Shown: positions 1 to 5,487, counted from the first letter of the stretch. The stretch is DNA of 6,561 bases from an uncultured Aquabacterium sp. (GCA_937923225.1 CALAKR010000281.1:1-6561); one strand, 5' to 3'. Notes: generated by a model not told the origin, from the letters alone. Program-made: numbers and translations.

Positions 1-102
1 CGCCTCGGCTTTGGTCTCAAAAGTCTTGGCAAGCTTGGGAAATCCGGCCTTGCGGACCTTGGCTTCCCATTGGTAATCACCGCGCTTGTAAAAGCTGGCC
101 AT
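1..102 (-). CDS. Site-specific integrase (tyrosine recombinase), N-terminal fragment
   Basis: The first 34 codons of a gene that runs off the left edge of the window. The protein starts MASFYKRGDYQWEAKVRKAG and continues with a PKLAKTFETKAEA stretch. This matches the short beta-stranded arm-DNA-binding N-terminus (YKR...W.A.VR..G.....TF.TK.EA) typical of phage and island tyrosine recombinases. The catalytic domain is outside the window, so the R-H-R-Y residues cannot be seen. The start is supported by a GGAGGGG Shine-Dalgarno 5 nt upstream of the ATG. The gene points away from the tRNA-Arg on the same strand, about 110 bp past its 3' end, which is the classic position of an integrase in an element inserted at a tRNA. 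The family call rests on a short stretch plus context; whether the full gene is intact is unknown. Confidence 0.72.
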   Translation of the reverse strand, partial: MASFYKRGDYQWEAKVRKAGFPKLAKTFETKAEA

Positions 103-134
103 CTGCACCCCTCCGACGTCTCCGTCACAACCAG

Positions 135-152
135 TGTCGGAAAATTGTCGGA
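135..152. repeat. Direct repeat TGTCGGA x2, 11 bp apart
   Basis: Two copies of TGTCGGA start at 135 and 146, one helical turn apart, and a third GTCGGA core lies inverted at 112-117 (TCCGAC). They sit between the tRNA 3' end and the integrase start. Repeats here could be arm-type integrase sites or an operator for the integrase gene. The motif is short and the function is inferred from position only. Confidence 0.4.
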
Positions 153-182
153 GAAAGCCCTGCGTATAAATTGCAGAACTTG

Positions 183-211
183 CTGTGGGGGCTGTCTGCC
201 CTAGGCCACAG
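183..211 (-). terminator. Stem-loop just downstream of tRNA-Arg
   Basis: Read on the minus strand, CTGTGG (211-206) pairs with CCACAG (188-183). Inside it GGGC (201-198) pairs with GCCC (192-189) around an AGACA loop, leaving a 4-nt bulge. It begins three bases after the encoded CCA of the tRNA. There is no U-tract after the stem, so it is a poor intrinsic terminator. It may be a processing stem or an imperfect end point, and readthrough towards the integrase is possible. Confidence 0.35.
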
Positions 212-213
212 AG

Positions 214-289
214 TGGCGCGCCCGGCTGGGATCGAACCAGCAACCCCTGCCTTCGGAGGGCAGTACTCTATCCATTGAGCTACGGGCGC
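214..289 (-). tRNA. tRNA-Arg (anticodon CCG)
   Basis: A 76-nt cloverleaf can be drawn by eye on the minus strand. The acceptor stem GCGCCCG pairs with CGGGCGC (218-224), followed by discriminator G and an encoded CCA (216-214). The anticodon stem CTGCC/GGCAG encloses the loop CTCCGAA, giving anticodon CCG (254-256 on the plus strand), which reads the arginine codon CGG. The T stem GCTGG/CCAGC encloses TTCGATC. The gene is complete, including its 3' half, although an integrase gene follows it. This fits an element that rebuilds the tRNA 3' end when it integrates. Confidence 0.97.
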
Positions 290-299
290 GTAGACGTCA

Positions 300-331
300 A
301 TTCTAGCAGTGCGCCCGTACCGCCCTGGCAA
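300..331 (-). promoter_or_regulatory. Candidate tRNA-Arg promoter
   Basis: On the minus strand a TAGAAT box (305-300) lies 10 bp before the tRNA 5' end, the right distance for a short 5' leader. A TTGCCA (331-326) could serve as -35, but the 20-bp spacer is long. The -10 element is reasonable; the -35 is weak. Confidence 0.35.
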
Positions 332-398
332 AAAGCAGCTTTCTTGCGCTGCGTTAATGAGTTTGTCTTTATGGGAGAACCCTTGGCTAAAGCCCCTG

Positions 399-425
399 TT
401 GCATGCAAAAGCCCACTCCTATAAT
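399..425 (+). promoter_or_regulatory. Candidate sigma-70 promoter of the cytochrome gene, with a palindrome over the -35
   Basis: A perfect TATAAT lies at 420-425, with TTGCAT at 399-404 as a -35 separated by 15 bp. Transcription would start near 432 and leave a leader of about 35 nt before the cytochrome ATG. The -35 lies inside a perfect 10-bp palindrome, TTGCATGCAA (399-408), which could be an operator. The short spacer means the promoter may depend on an activator. No other gene between the tRNA and the cytochrome is credible. Confidence 0.5.
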
Positions 426-466
426 GAATTTCAGCCCCTCTATCTGCCCCTTCCCCAGAGGACTTC

Positions 467-1021
467 ATGAGCCAAGAGCCCCACTCGCCCCACGAAGGTC
501 CGATCAAGACCGTCAATCAGCTGATCGTCGCTGTCCTGCTGGCCTTTGTCGTGCCCATCCTGATCATCGTTCTGCTGGTCAGCTACGTGAACTCGGCCAG
601 CAAGGAATCCGCCGGCAGCACCGCGCTGGGCCCCGAGGCCACGGCGCAGCGCATCATGCCGGTGGCCGCGGTGCAGATCAAGGTGGCCGCAGCCAATGCC
701 GGCGCCGCCACCGGTGAAGAAGTCTTCAAGGGCCAATGCGCCGCCTGCCACGAGGCCGGCACGCTGGGCGCCCCCAAACTGGGTGATGCTGGCGCCTGGA
801 GCGCCCGCATCGCCCAAGGTGTTGAGGCCCTGTACCACGCAGCCCTCAAGGGCAAGAACGCCATGCCGCCTCAGGCCGGCGGCGAGTACAACGACGACGA
901 GATCAAGCGCGCCGTGGTCTACCTGGCCAACGCCGGCGGCGGCAAGTTCACGGCTCCGCCCGTGGCGGCAGCAGCCAGCGGTGCGGCCGATTCAGCTGCC
1001 AGCGCTGCGTCTGCGCCCTGA
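467..1021 (+). CDS. Membrane-anchored monohaem c-type cytochrome (cytochrome c5-like)
   Basis: A 184-residue protein. A short cytoplasmic N-terminus is followed by one hydrophobic helix at about residues 18-40, which acts as an uncleaved signal-anchor. The periplasmic domain has a single haem-binding CAACH motif (residues 91-95), and Met133 in NAMPP is the likely sixth ligand, as in the class I cytochrome c5/c555 group. The last 24 residues are an Ala/Ser/Pro-rich tail. Such proteins carry electrons in the periplasm towards terminal oxidases; the partner here cannot be told. The start is supported by AGAGGA upstream of the ATG. The stop codon abuts that of the convergent gene with no intervening base. 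The family call is firm; the exact physiological role is inferred. Confidence 0.92.
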   Translation: MSQEPHSPHEGPIKTVNQLIVAVLLAFVVPILIIVLLVSYVNSASKESAGSTALGPEATAQRIMPVAAVQIKVAAANAGAATGEEVFKGQCAACHEAGTLGAPKLGDAGAWSARIAQGVEALYHAALKGKNAMPPQAGGEYNDDEIKRAVVYLANAGGGKFTAPPVAAAASGAADSAASAASAP

Positions 1022-1585
1022 TCAGGTCGCAGGCGCGGCCTGTGCCGGTTTGGCAGGTGCCACCGGCCTGAGTACATAGCCATACCGCTGCGGCAGGGTG
1101 TCGAAGGCCACGTCCTGGGGCGTCCAGCCCAGGGTCTCGATGGCGTCCACCGCCACCGCCATGTCCAGTGATCGCACCAAGCCCAGGCCGATGTCGGTGG
1201 CCAGGAACAGGCGCCCCTGCTCGTCCAGCCAGGTGTCCGTCACCTGACCGGCTTCACGGCCGGTATGGGTCTCGATGCGAAAGCCCCCATCGCCCTGCGC
1301 CTGGATGCCCAGCACCCAGGGCGCGGCCTCCAGCACCACGTAGACACGCTGCGGGCCGTTCTGGAAGAACCAGGCCCCATGTTCATCCGCCTCGTAGTTG
1401 CGGCAGATGAACTCCTTGAGCTTGTCGTGCACGATGCGGCTGCCCTTGACCTGCGGGAAGGTGCCGGCCTGCTGCGTCTGCGCATCGCGCAGGTACCAGT
1501 CGCCGCGCGCGTCCAGCCCCAGCCAGTCGTAGCTGTAGGGCACGTTGGGCCACTTCTTCAGCGCGGCCTTGACGATCTCGTCCAT
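1022..1585 (-). CDS. Conserved protein of unknown function (DUF2946-annotated type, name uncertain)
   Basis: A 187-residue soluble protein starting MDEIVKAALKKWPNVP, with no signal peptide or membrane helix. The central part has conserved-looking blocks: WLGLDARGDWYLRD (21-34), FFQNGPQRVYVVLE (73-86) and an LxTDIGLGLV segment near 129-137. A Pro/Ala-rich tail ends the chain. I recognise this as a family common in Burkholderiales that I recall being labelled DUF2946, but I am not certain of that name and know of no function. AAGGAG lies 6-7 nt upstream of the chosen ATG; a longer frame reaching upstream to 1801 only overlaps the hydrolase gene. It is the last gene of the purU cluster, 31 bp after the hydrolase stop. 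Confidence 0.85.
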   Translation of the reverse strand: MDEIVKAALKKWPNVPYSYDWLGLDARGDWYLRDAQTQQAGTFPQVKGSRIVHDKLKEFICRNYEADEHGAWFFQNGPQRVYVVLEAAPWVLGIQAQGDGGFRIETHTGREAGQVTDTWLDEQGRLFLATDIGLGLVRSLDMAVAVDAIETLGWTPQDVAFDTLPQRYGYVLRPVAPAKPAQAAPAT

Positions 1586-1616
1586 CGCGGTCTCCTTGGT
1601 TGTCGCCCCGTCAGGC

Positions 1617-2618
1617 TCAGCGCAGGTGCATGGCAAGCCACGCGCCCACGGCCTGGGGCAGATCGCCCACATGCCCGGGCCACGCCCCGCCAGGGAAGCC
1701 CACGTGGCCACCATCCTCGGGCTGCCACAAGGTAACCCAGCTGCTGACCTGATCCGGCCTGGGCAGGCTGCCCCCCGGGATGAACGGGTCATTGCGGGCA
1801 TTGAGCACCAGCGCCGGCACGCCCGTCAGGCCGATCAGGCGGGGGCCAGCCGAGCACTTCACCCAGTAATCCTCGGCATCGGCAAAACCGAACACCGGGG
1901 CCGTCACGGCATTGTCGTACTCGTACAGATCCCGCGCCTGGCGCAGGGCCTGCGCGTCGTACAGGCCGGGGTAGTGCGCCAGTTTGGCCAGCGCCTTGGG
2001 CTTCATGCTCGAGATGAACATGCGGTTGTAGACCTGCCGGTTGAAGCCGCGGCTGATGGCATGGCCCGCGGCGGTCAGATCCAGCGGGGCGGAGATGGCC
2101 GCCACGGCGCGCACACGCAGGCTGGCCTCGTGCCCGGCCTCCTGGGCCCAGCGCAGCAGCACATTACCGCCCAGGGACACGCCTGCGGCCACGCGCGGGC
2201 CATCGGGGTGGGCCTGCATGAACTTGTCCAGGATCCAGCCGGCTTCTTCATAGTCACCGCTGTGGTACGCCCTGGGCGCCAGGTTGGGCTCGCCCGAGCA
2301 GCCCCGGAAGTGCGGCACGGCGCAGCCCCAGCCCTGCGCCTTGGCCCAGTGGCCAAAGGCCTGGGCATAGTGGCTGCGCGATGAGCCCTCCAGCCCATGG
2401 AACAGGATCAGCAGGGGGGATTGCGGTGTGGGCGGCTCGGCCAGCCAGTCCACATCGACGAAATCGCCATCTGGCGCGGTCCAGCGCTCACGGCGGCCCT
2501 TCAGGCGGGGCGCCGCCTCTGGCCAATGGCGAGAGAACACCGCGGGCCAGATGGTCTGCACATTGCCGCCGACGGCGCCAGGGGCCCGCAGCCATCGGGG
2601 AGCACGCCAGGACTTCAT
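1617..2618 (-). CDS. YheT-family alpha/beta hydrolase
   Basis: A 333-residue cytoplasmic protein matching the YheT / UPF0017 hydrolase family in length and motifs. Near the N-terminus is GGNVQTIWP (17-25), then the oxyanion strand LFHGLEGSS (72-80) and the family signature HFRGCSGE (103-110). The nucleophile elbow is GVSLGGN with Ser148. The acid is probably Asp277 (NARNDPFIP) and the base His305 (EDGGHVGF), so the triad is complete. These enzymes are predicted esterases or lipases of undefined substrate. The gene begins 10 bp after the stop of the NTF2-like gene with only a weak Shine-Dalgarno (GGGCGG), which suggests translational coupling. Confidence 0.93.
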   Translation of the reverse strand: MKSWRAPRWLRAPGAVGGNVQTIWPAVFSRHWPEAAPRLKGRRERWTAPDGDFVDVDWLAEPPTPQSPLLILFHGLEGSSRSHYAQAFGHWAKAQGWGCAVPHFRGCSGEPNLAPRAYHSGDYEEAGWILDKFMQAHPDGPRVAAGVSLGGNVLLRWAQEAGHEASLRVRAVAAISAPLDLTAAGHAISRGFNRQVYNRMFISSMKPKALAKLAHYPGLYDAQALRQARDLYEYDNAVTAPVFGFADAEDYWVKCSAGPRLIGLTGVPALVLNARNDPFIPGGSLPRPDQVSSWVTLWQPEDGGHVGFPGGAWPGHVGDLPQAVGAWLAMHLR

Positions 2619-2628
2619 CGGCCGCCCG

Positions 2629-3087
2629 TCAGTGCAGTACGGACGAGGCCTCGATCATGTCCTGCATGTCGTCGGGCTGACCGGGGCTGGCGTGGTGCAG
2701 CGCCAGGCGCCAGCCATGGGCCGTGCGCAGGTAGACATTGCTGGCCAGCACGTAGGCCGTCTGCAGGCCTTCGGGCGTCATGGCCTGGACACGTTCGAGC
2801 ACGTGGTGAACCTCGCAGCCCGGGCCTTCCACGCTGCGCACCTGCGCCAGCGTGACGTGCACGCCTCCGTTGGAGAACACCGCCTCGAACGCCGCGCGAA
2901 TAGCCACATGGCCCACCAGGCGCGGCCCGCCAGGGTGCACGCAGGCGATGTCTTCGTCCTCGGCCCACAGGCTCATCAGGCGTTCGATGTCGCCCTGCTG
3001 CATGGCCTCGTAGAAGGCGGCCTCGGTCTCGTCGGCCGTGGCCATCAAGGCAGCCTGGGCCACTTTCTGGGATCGGGAATCAGCCAT
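2629..3087 (-). CDS. NTF2-like / SnoaL-type protein
   Basis: A 152-residue protein with the cone-shaped NTF2 fold pattern: an N-terminal helix (ATADETEAAFYEAMQQGDIERLMSLWA, about 16-42), then HPGGPRLVGHVAIRAAFEAVF (51-71), then alternating beta strands ending in WRLALHHASP (126-135). This matches the SnoaL/DUF4440 group, which includes ketosteroid-isomerase-like enzymes and small ligand-binding proteins. No specific activity can be assigned. The start at 3087 has only a weak ribosome site; an alternative ATG at codon 15 would keep the domain intact but shows no better site. It lies 45 bp after purU and 10 bp before the hydrolase, so it is probably co-transcribed with them. Confidence 0.88.
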   Translation of the reverse strand: MADSRSQKVAQAALMATADETEAAFYEAMQQGDIERLMSLWAEDEDIACVHPGGPRLVGHVAIRAAFEAVFSNGGVHVTLAQVRSVEGPGCEVHHVLERVQAMTPEGLQTAYVLASNVYLRTAHGWRLALHHASPGQPDDMQDMIEASSVLH

Positions 3088-3132
3088 CTGCCTGTGCCCT
3101 TCGTGTCGTTCGTTGCACGCCGCCCAGGCGGC

Positions 3133-4017
3133 TCAGCGGAAGACCACCGTCTTGTGGCCGTTCATCAGCACGCGGTGCTCGGTGTGCCATTTCACGGCAC
3201 GGGCCAGCACGATGCATTCCACGTCGCGGCCCACGGCGGTGAAATCCTCGGGGCTGAGCGTGTGGTCCACGCGTTGCACGTCCTGCTCGATGATGGGGCC
3301 TTCGTCCAGGTCGGCCGTCACGTAGTGGGCCGTCGCGCCGATCAGCTTCACGCCGCGGTCATGCGCCTGGTAGTAGGGCTTGGCGCCCTTGAAGCTGGGC
3401 AGGAAGCTGTGGTGGATGTTGATCGCCCGGCCCTTGAGGAAGCTGCAGAACTCGGGGCTGAGGATCTGCATGTAGCGGGCCAGCACGACCAGGTCGGTGC
3501 CGGTCTGCTCAACCAGGGCCTCGACCTGCTTTTCCTGCTCGCGCTTGGCCTCCAAGCTGGAGCCGGTGGGCAACGGCAGGTGGTGGAAGGGGATGCCATA
3601 GCTGGCGGCCAGCTCGGCGTAATCGGGGTGGTTGGAGACGATCGCGGGCACGTCGATCGGCAGCCAGCCCGAACGCACGCGGAACAGCAGATCGTTCAGG
3701 CAGTGGCCGTGCTTGCTGACCATCACCAGCACACGGGGCTTAGCGCCCAGGCCGCGGATCTGCGCTTCCATCTTGAACTGGGCGCGCACGTGGCTGAAGA
3801 GCTTGTCCAGCGTGGCCGCATCGGCCAGGTGCTCGGGCGCCTCGAAGTGCACGCGCATGAAGAACAGCCCCGTGCTGTCGTCGCACTGCACGTCGCCGAA
3901 CTGCTGCGAGTCGATGATGTTGCAGCCGGCCTGGTACAGCAGACCCGAGACGGCGTGGACGATGCCCTTGGTGTCAGCGCACGACAGGGTGAGGACGAAT
4001 TCGCGGGGGGTGCTCAT
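3133..4017 (-). CDS. purU: Formyltetrahydrofolate deformylase
   Basis: A 294-residue enzyme that hydrolyses 10-formyl-THF to THF and formate, balancing the one-carbon pool and supplying formate for PurT-dependent purine synthesis where that exists. An N-terminal ACT domain (about 6-85, LTLSCADTKGIVHAVSGLL) is followed by the formyltransferase domain (about 93-290). The catalytic Asn-His-Asp set can be placed at Asn200 and His202 (INIHHSFLPSFKGAKPYYQA) and Asp238 (ADLDEGPII). Length and motif order match typical PurU. The ATG at 4017 gives the usual N-terminus (MSTPREFVLTLSC). An in-frame start at 4071 would add an unconserved 18-residue extension. No Shine-Dalgarno precedes the chosen ATG. 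It is the first gene of the minus-strand cluster and is divergent from the sigma factor gene. Confidence 0.96.
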   Translation of the reverse strand: MSTPREFVLTLSCADTKGIVHAVSGLLYQAGCNIIDSQQFGDVQCDDSTGLFFMRVHFEAPEHLADAATLDKLFSHVRAQFKMEAQIRGLGAKPRVLVMVSKHGHCLNDLLFRVRSGWLPIDVPAIVSNHPDYAELAASYGIPFHHLPLPTGSSLEAKREQEKQVEALVEQTGTDLVVLARYMQILSPEFCSFLKGRAINIHHSFLPSFKGAKPYYQAHDRGVKLIGATAHYVTADLDEGPIIEQDVQRVDHTLSPEDFTAVGRDVECIVLARAVKWHTEHRVLMNGHKTVVFR

Positions 4018-4026
4018 GGTGGTGTC

Positions 4027-4032
4027 ATTGTA
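4027..4032 (-). promoter_or_regulatory. Candidate -10 box of purU (near-leaderless transcript)
   Basis: TACAAT on the minus strand lies 9 bp before the purU ATG, so a transcript from it would have a leader of only a few bases, in keeping with the missing Shine-Dalgarno. No convincing -35 or extended -10 is visible, so confidence is low. Confidence 0.3.
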
Positions 4033-4053
4033 GGTGCCCGGCTGTTTCCCCGG

Positions 4054-4082
4054 CGTGACGGGGCCACCCACCGGACGTCACG
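4054..4082. repeat. 7-bp inverted repeat CGTGACG-N15-CGTCACG between divergent genes
   Basis: CGTGACG (4054-4060) and its exact reverse complement CGTCACG (4076-4082) are separated by 15 bp, with centres 22 bp apart, about two helical turns. It lies in the 111-bp region between purU and the sigma factor gene, just upstream of the candidate sigma -10. The spacing suits a dimeric regulator; a cruciform or transcript hairpin is also possible. No known operator is recognised. Confidence 0.4.
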
Positions 4083-4091
4083 CTTTGTCCA

Positions 4092-4097
4092 TAGAAT
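4092..4097 (+). promoter_or_regulatory. Candidate -10 box of the sigma factor operon
   Basis: TAGAAT lies 31 bp before the sigma factor ATG; a start near 4104 would leave a leader of about 25 nt containing the Shine-Dalgarno. No good sigma-70 -35 is present at 16-18 bp, so the promoter is either weak, activator-dependent or read by another sigma factor. Confidence 0.3.
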
Positions 4098-4128
4098 GGC
4101 CCAATAACCCCGCTCCAGGAGGGCACGG

Positions 4129-4728
4129 ATGAAAGATCCCGCGGCTTTGGCCGACATGCTGAGCCGCATCGCCCTGGGCGATCGCGTGGCATTCGACACG
4201 CTTTACCGTCACAGCAGCGCGCATCTGCTGGGCGTGATCCTGCGTATACAGGGCAACAGGGCCCAGGCCGAGGATGTGCTCCAGGAGGTGTACGTCAACG
4301 TCTGGCGCGCCGCCCAGAGCTTCAACCCGGCGCTCAGCCAGGCTTCCACCTGGCTGGTGAGCATCGCCAGGCACCGCGCCATCGACAGCCTCCGGCGTCG
4401 CCAGGCGCAGGTGCAGACCGTGAGCACCTCGGTAGCAGGCCCTGAAGAGGACACCGACCATGATTTGCTGGACCACATCGCCGACGACGGCCCCGGACCC
4501 GAGGAACTGCTGGCGCAGAGTGCCCAGGCACATGAATTGCGCCTGTGCATGGACCAGCTCTCGGCCAGCCAGCAGCACAGCCTGGCCCTGGCCTACTACC
4601 AGGGGTTGTCGCACGCCGAGGTGGCAGACCAGCTGGGCCAGCCCCTGGGCACGGTCAAGAGCTGGGTGCGACGTGGACTGCAGGCCCTGCGTGCCTGCCT
4701 GGAGCGGGCCTCGCAGGCCCTGAGCTGA
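4129..4728 (+). CDS. ECF-family RNA polymerase sigma factor (SigK/RpoE-like)
   Basis: A 199-residue sigma-70 family protein with only regions 2 and 4. Region 2 spans about 20-92. It includes the core-binding AEDVLQEVYVNVWRAA (47-62) and the region 2.3/2.4 segment STWLVSIARHRAIDSLRRR (73-91). After a variable acidic linker (about 100-130), region 4 (about 137-190) carries the -35-reading helix-turn-helix LSHAEVADQLGQPLGTVKSW (160-179). A strong AGGAGG with a 6-nt spacer fixes the start. A membrane anti-sigma gene of RskA type follows after 3 bp, the typical pairing for sigma factors of the SigK-like ECF groups. Its probable targets include the DUF3455 gene downstream, which is an inference from position and promoter look. 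Subgroup assignment by eye is uncertain. Confidence 0.95.
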   Translation: MKDPAALADMLSRIALGDRVAFDTLYRHSSAHLLGVILRIQGNRAQAEDVLQEVYVNVWRAAQSFNPALSQASTWLVSIARHRAIDSLRRRQAQVQTVSTSVAGPEEDTDHDLLDHIADDGPGPEELLAQSAQAHELRLCMDQLSASQQHSLALAYYQGLSHAEVADQLGQPLGTVKSWVRRGLQALRACLERASQALS

Positions 4729-4731
4729 CAC

Positions 4732-5427
4732 ATGGACTACAGCCGCCCTTCCATGGCCGACCGGCTGGCCGCCGACTACGTGCTGGGCACCCTGCGTGGG
4801 CCGGCCCGCCGCCGTTTCGAGGCCCTGCTGCCCGCCCACCCCGCGCTGCGCCAGTCCGTCCAGGGCTGGCAGCAGCGCCTGGGGGTGCTGTCCGCCGACG
4901 TGGTGCCGGTGGCGCCCTCGCCAGCCGTGTGGACACGCATCCAGGAGCGCCTGTTCGGTGCCCCGGTACCTGCACCCAAATGGTGGCAGCGCCTGGGCCC
5001 CTGGCGTGGCCTGGCCGCCACCGCCACCATGGCGGCCCTGGTGCTGGCCGTGCTGCTGGGCCAGCCCACGCCGCCCGCCCCGCCGGTGCCGCCCATCGTC
5101 GTGGTGATGACCTCGCCCGACCCGGGCAAGGTGCCCGCCACCCCGCAGTTCGTGGCCAGCGTGAGCGGCGATGGCCGCAGCCTGGTGATCAAGCCCTTGA
5201 CCGGTACCGCGGTGCCCAGCCAGAAAGCGCTGGAACTCTGGGCGCTGGCGCCCGAGGGCGCCCCTCGCTCGTTGGGCATCGTCTCGAACGACCGCCCCAC
5301 CACCGTGCTGCGCGGCACCCTGCTCAAGGACACCACGGGTTTCGCCCTCACGATCGAGCCGCCGGGCGGCGCACCAGGCGGCAAGGCGACTGGGCCGGTG
5401 GTGTCGGTGGGGATGCTGCAGATCTGA
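4732..5427 (+). CDS. Membrane-anchored anti-sigma factor, RskA type
   Basis: A 231-residue protein. The cytoplasmic N-terminus (about 8-90) has the helical anti-sigma pattern ADRLAADYVLGTLRGPARRRFEALL and ends in a Trp/Arg-rich juxtamembrane segment (WWQRLGPWRG, 84-93). One transmembrane helix lies at about 94-110, then a Pro-rich linker (PTPPAPPVPP). The periplasmic domain (about 122-231) resembles the RskA C-terminal domain, with ALELWALAPEGAPRSLG and the late FALTIEPPGGAP...GPVVSVG block. The protein contains no cysteine, so the zinc-binding H-x3-C-x2-C motif of many anti-sigma factors is absent. The start follows the sigma stop by 3 bp and lacks a clear Shine-Dalgarno, implying translational coupling and balanced output. 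It should sequester the sigma factor at the inner membrane until an envelope signal releases it. Confidence 0.9.
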   Translation: MDYSRPSMADRLAADYVLGTLRGPARRRFEALLPAHPALRQSVQGWQQRLGVLSADVVPVAPSPAVWTRIQERLFGAPVPAPKWWQRLGPWRGLAATATMAALVLAVLLGQPTPPAPPVPPIVVVMTSPDPGKVPATPQFVASVSGDGRSLVIKPLTGTAVPSQKALELWALAPEGAPRSLGIVSNDRPTTVLRGTLLKDTTGFALTIEPPGGAPGGKATGPVVSVGMLQI

Positions 5428-5432
5428 GCCGT

Positions 5433-5460
5433 GCATCCAAGCGCCAGGCTGACGCGTAGA
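5433..5460 (+). promoter_or_regulatory. Candidate ECF-type promoter of the DUF3455 gene
   Basis: GCATCC (5433-5438) and CGTAGA (5455-5460) are 16 bp apart, a normal spacing for ECF promoters. The -35 resembles the CCATCC element I recall for mycobacterial SigK, the paired-system relative of this sigma/anti-sigma type. Transcription would begin about 5467. No equally good copy is seen before the sigma gene itself. This is pattern matching on a single site. Confidence 0.4.
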
Positions 5461-5468
5461 TGAATGCA

Positions 5469-5487
5469 GCCCGCCACCAAGGCGGGC
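5469..5487 (+). other. Perfect GC hairpin in the DUF3455 leader
   Basis: GCCCGCC (5469-5475) and GGCGGGC (5481-5487) form a perfect 7-bp stem with an ACCAA loop, 36 bp before the start of the DUF3455 gene. No T-tract follows, so it is not a standard intrinsic terminator. If transcription starts at the candidate promoter just upstream, the stem would sit at the extreme 5' end of the mRNA, where it could protect the message. It could also mark the 3' end of the sigma/anti-sigma transcript. Confidence 0.6.

Noticed and set aside
115..120. GACGTC occurring in three intergenic places (115-120, 293-298, 4074-4079)
   Set aside because: A 6-bp palindrome is too short to claim a shared operator; flanks differ and no common arrangement is seen.
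125..331. Open frame on the minus strand with VAQWIE...GSIPAGRA, and an opposing plus-strand frame at 185-424 with WDRTSNPCLRR
   Set aside because: Both are translations of the tRNA-Arg gene and its flanks. These strings are familiar artefacts of tRNA regions wrongly called as proteins.
1545..2384. 279-codon open frame on the plus strand opposite the hydrolase gene
   Set aside because: The minus-strand frame has a complete YheT-type catalytic triad and family signatures; the plus-strand frame shows no motif.
2428..4107. 559-codon open frame on the plus strand opposite the hydrolase, NTF2-like and purU genes
   Set aside because: The opposite strand carries well-recognised protein families throughout. 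The translation is rich in His, Gly, Val, Ala and Gln with no recognisable domain, as expected for a high-GC antisense frame.
4078..5436. 452-codon open frame on the minus strand opposite the sigma and anti-sigma genes
   Set aside because: Low-complexity Gly/His/Gln/Arg-rich translation with no domain, antisense to two confident genes with good start signals; a GC-driven shadow.
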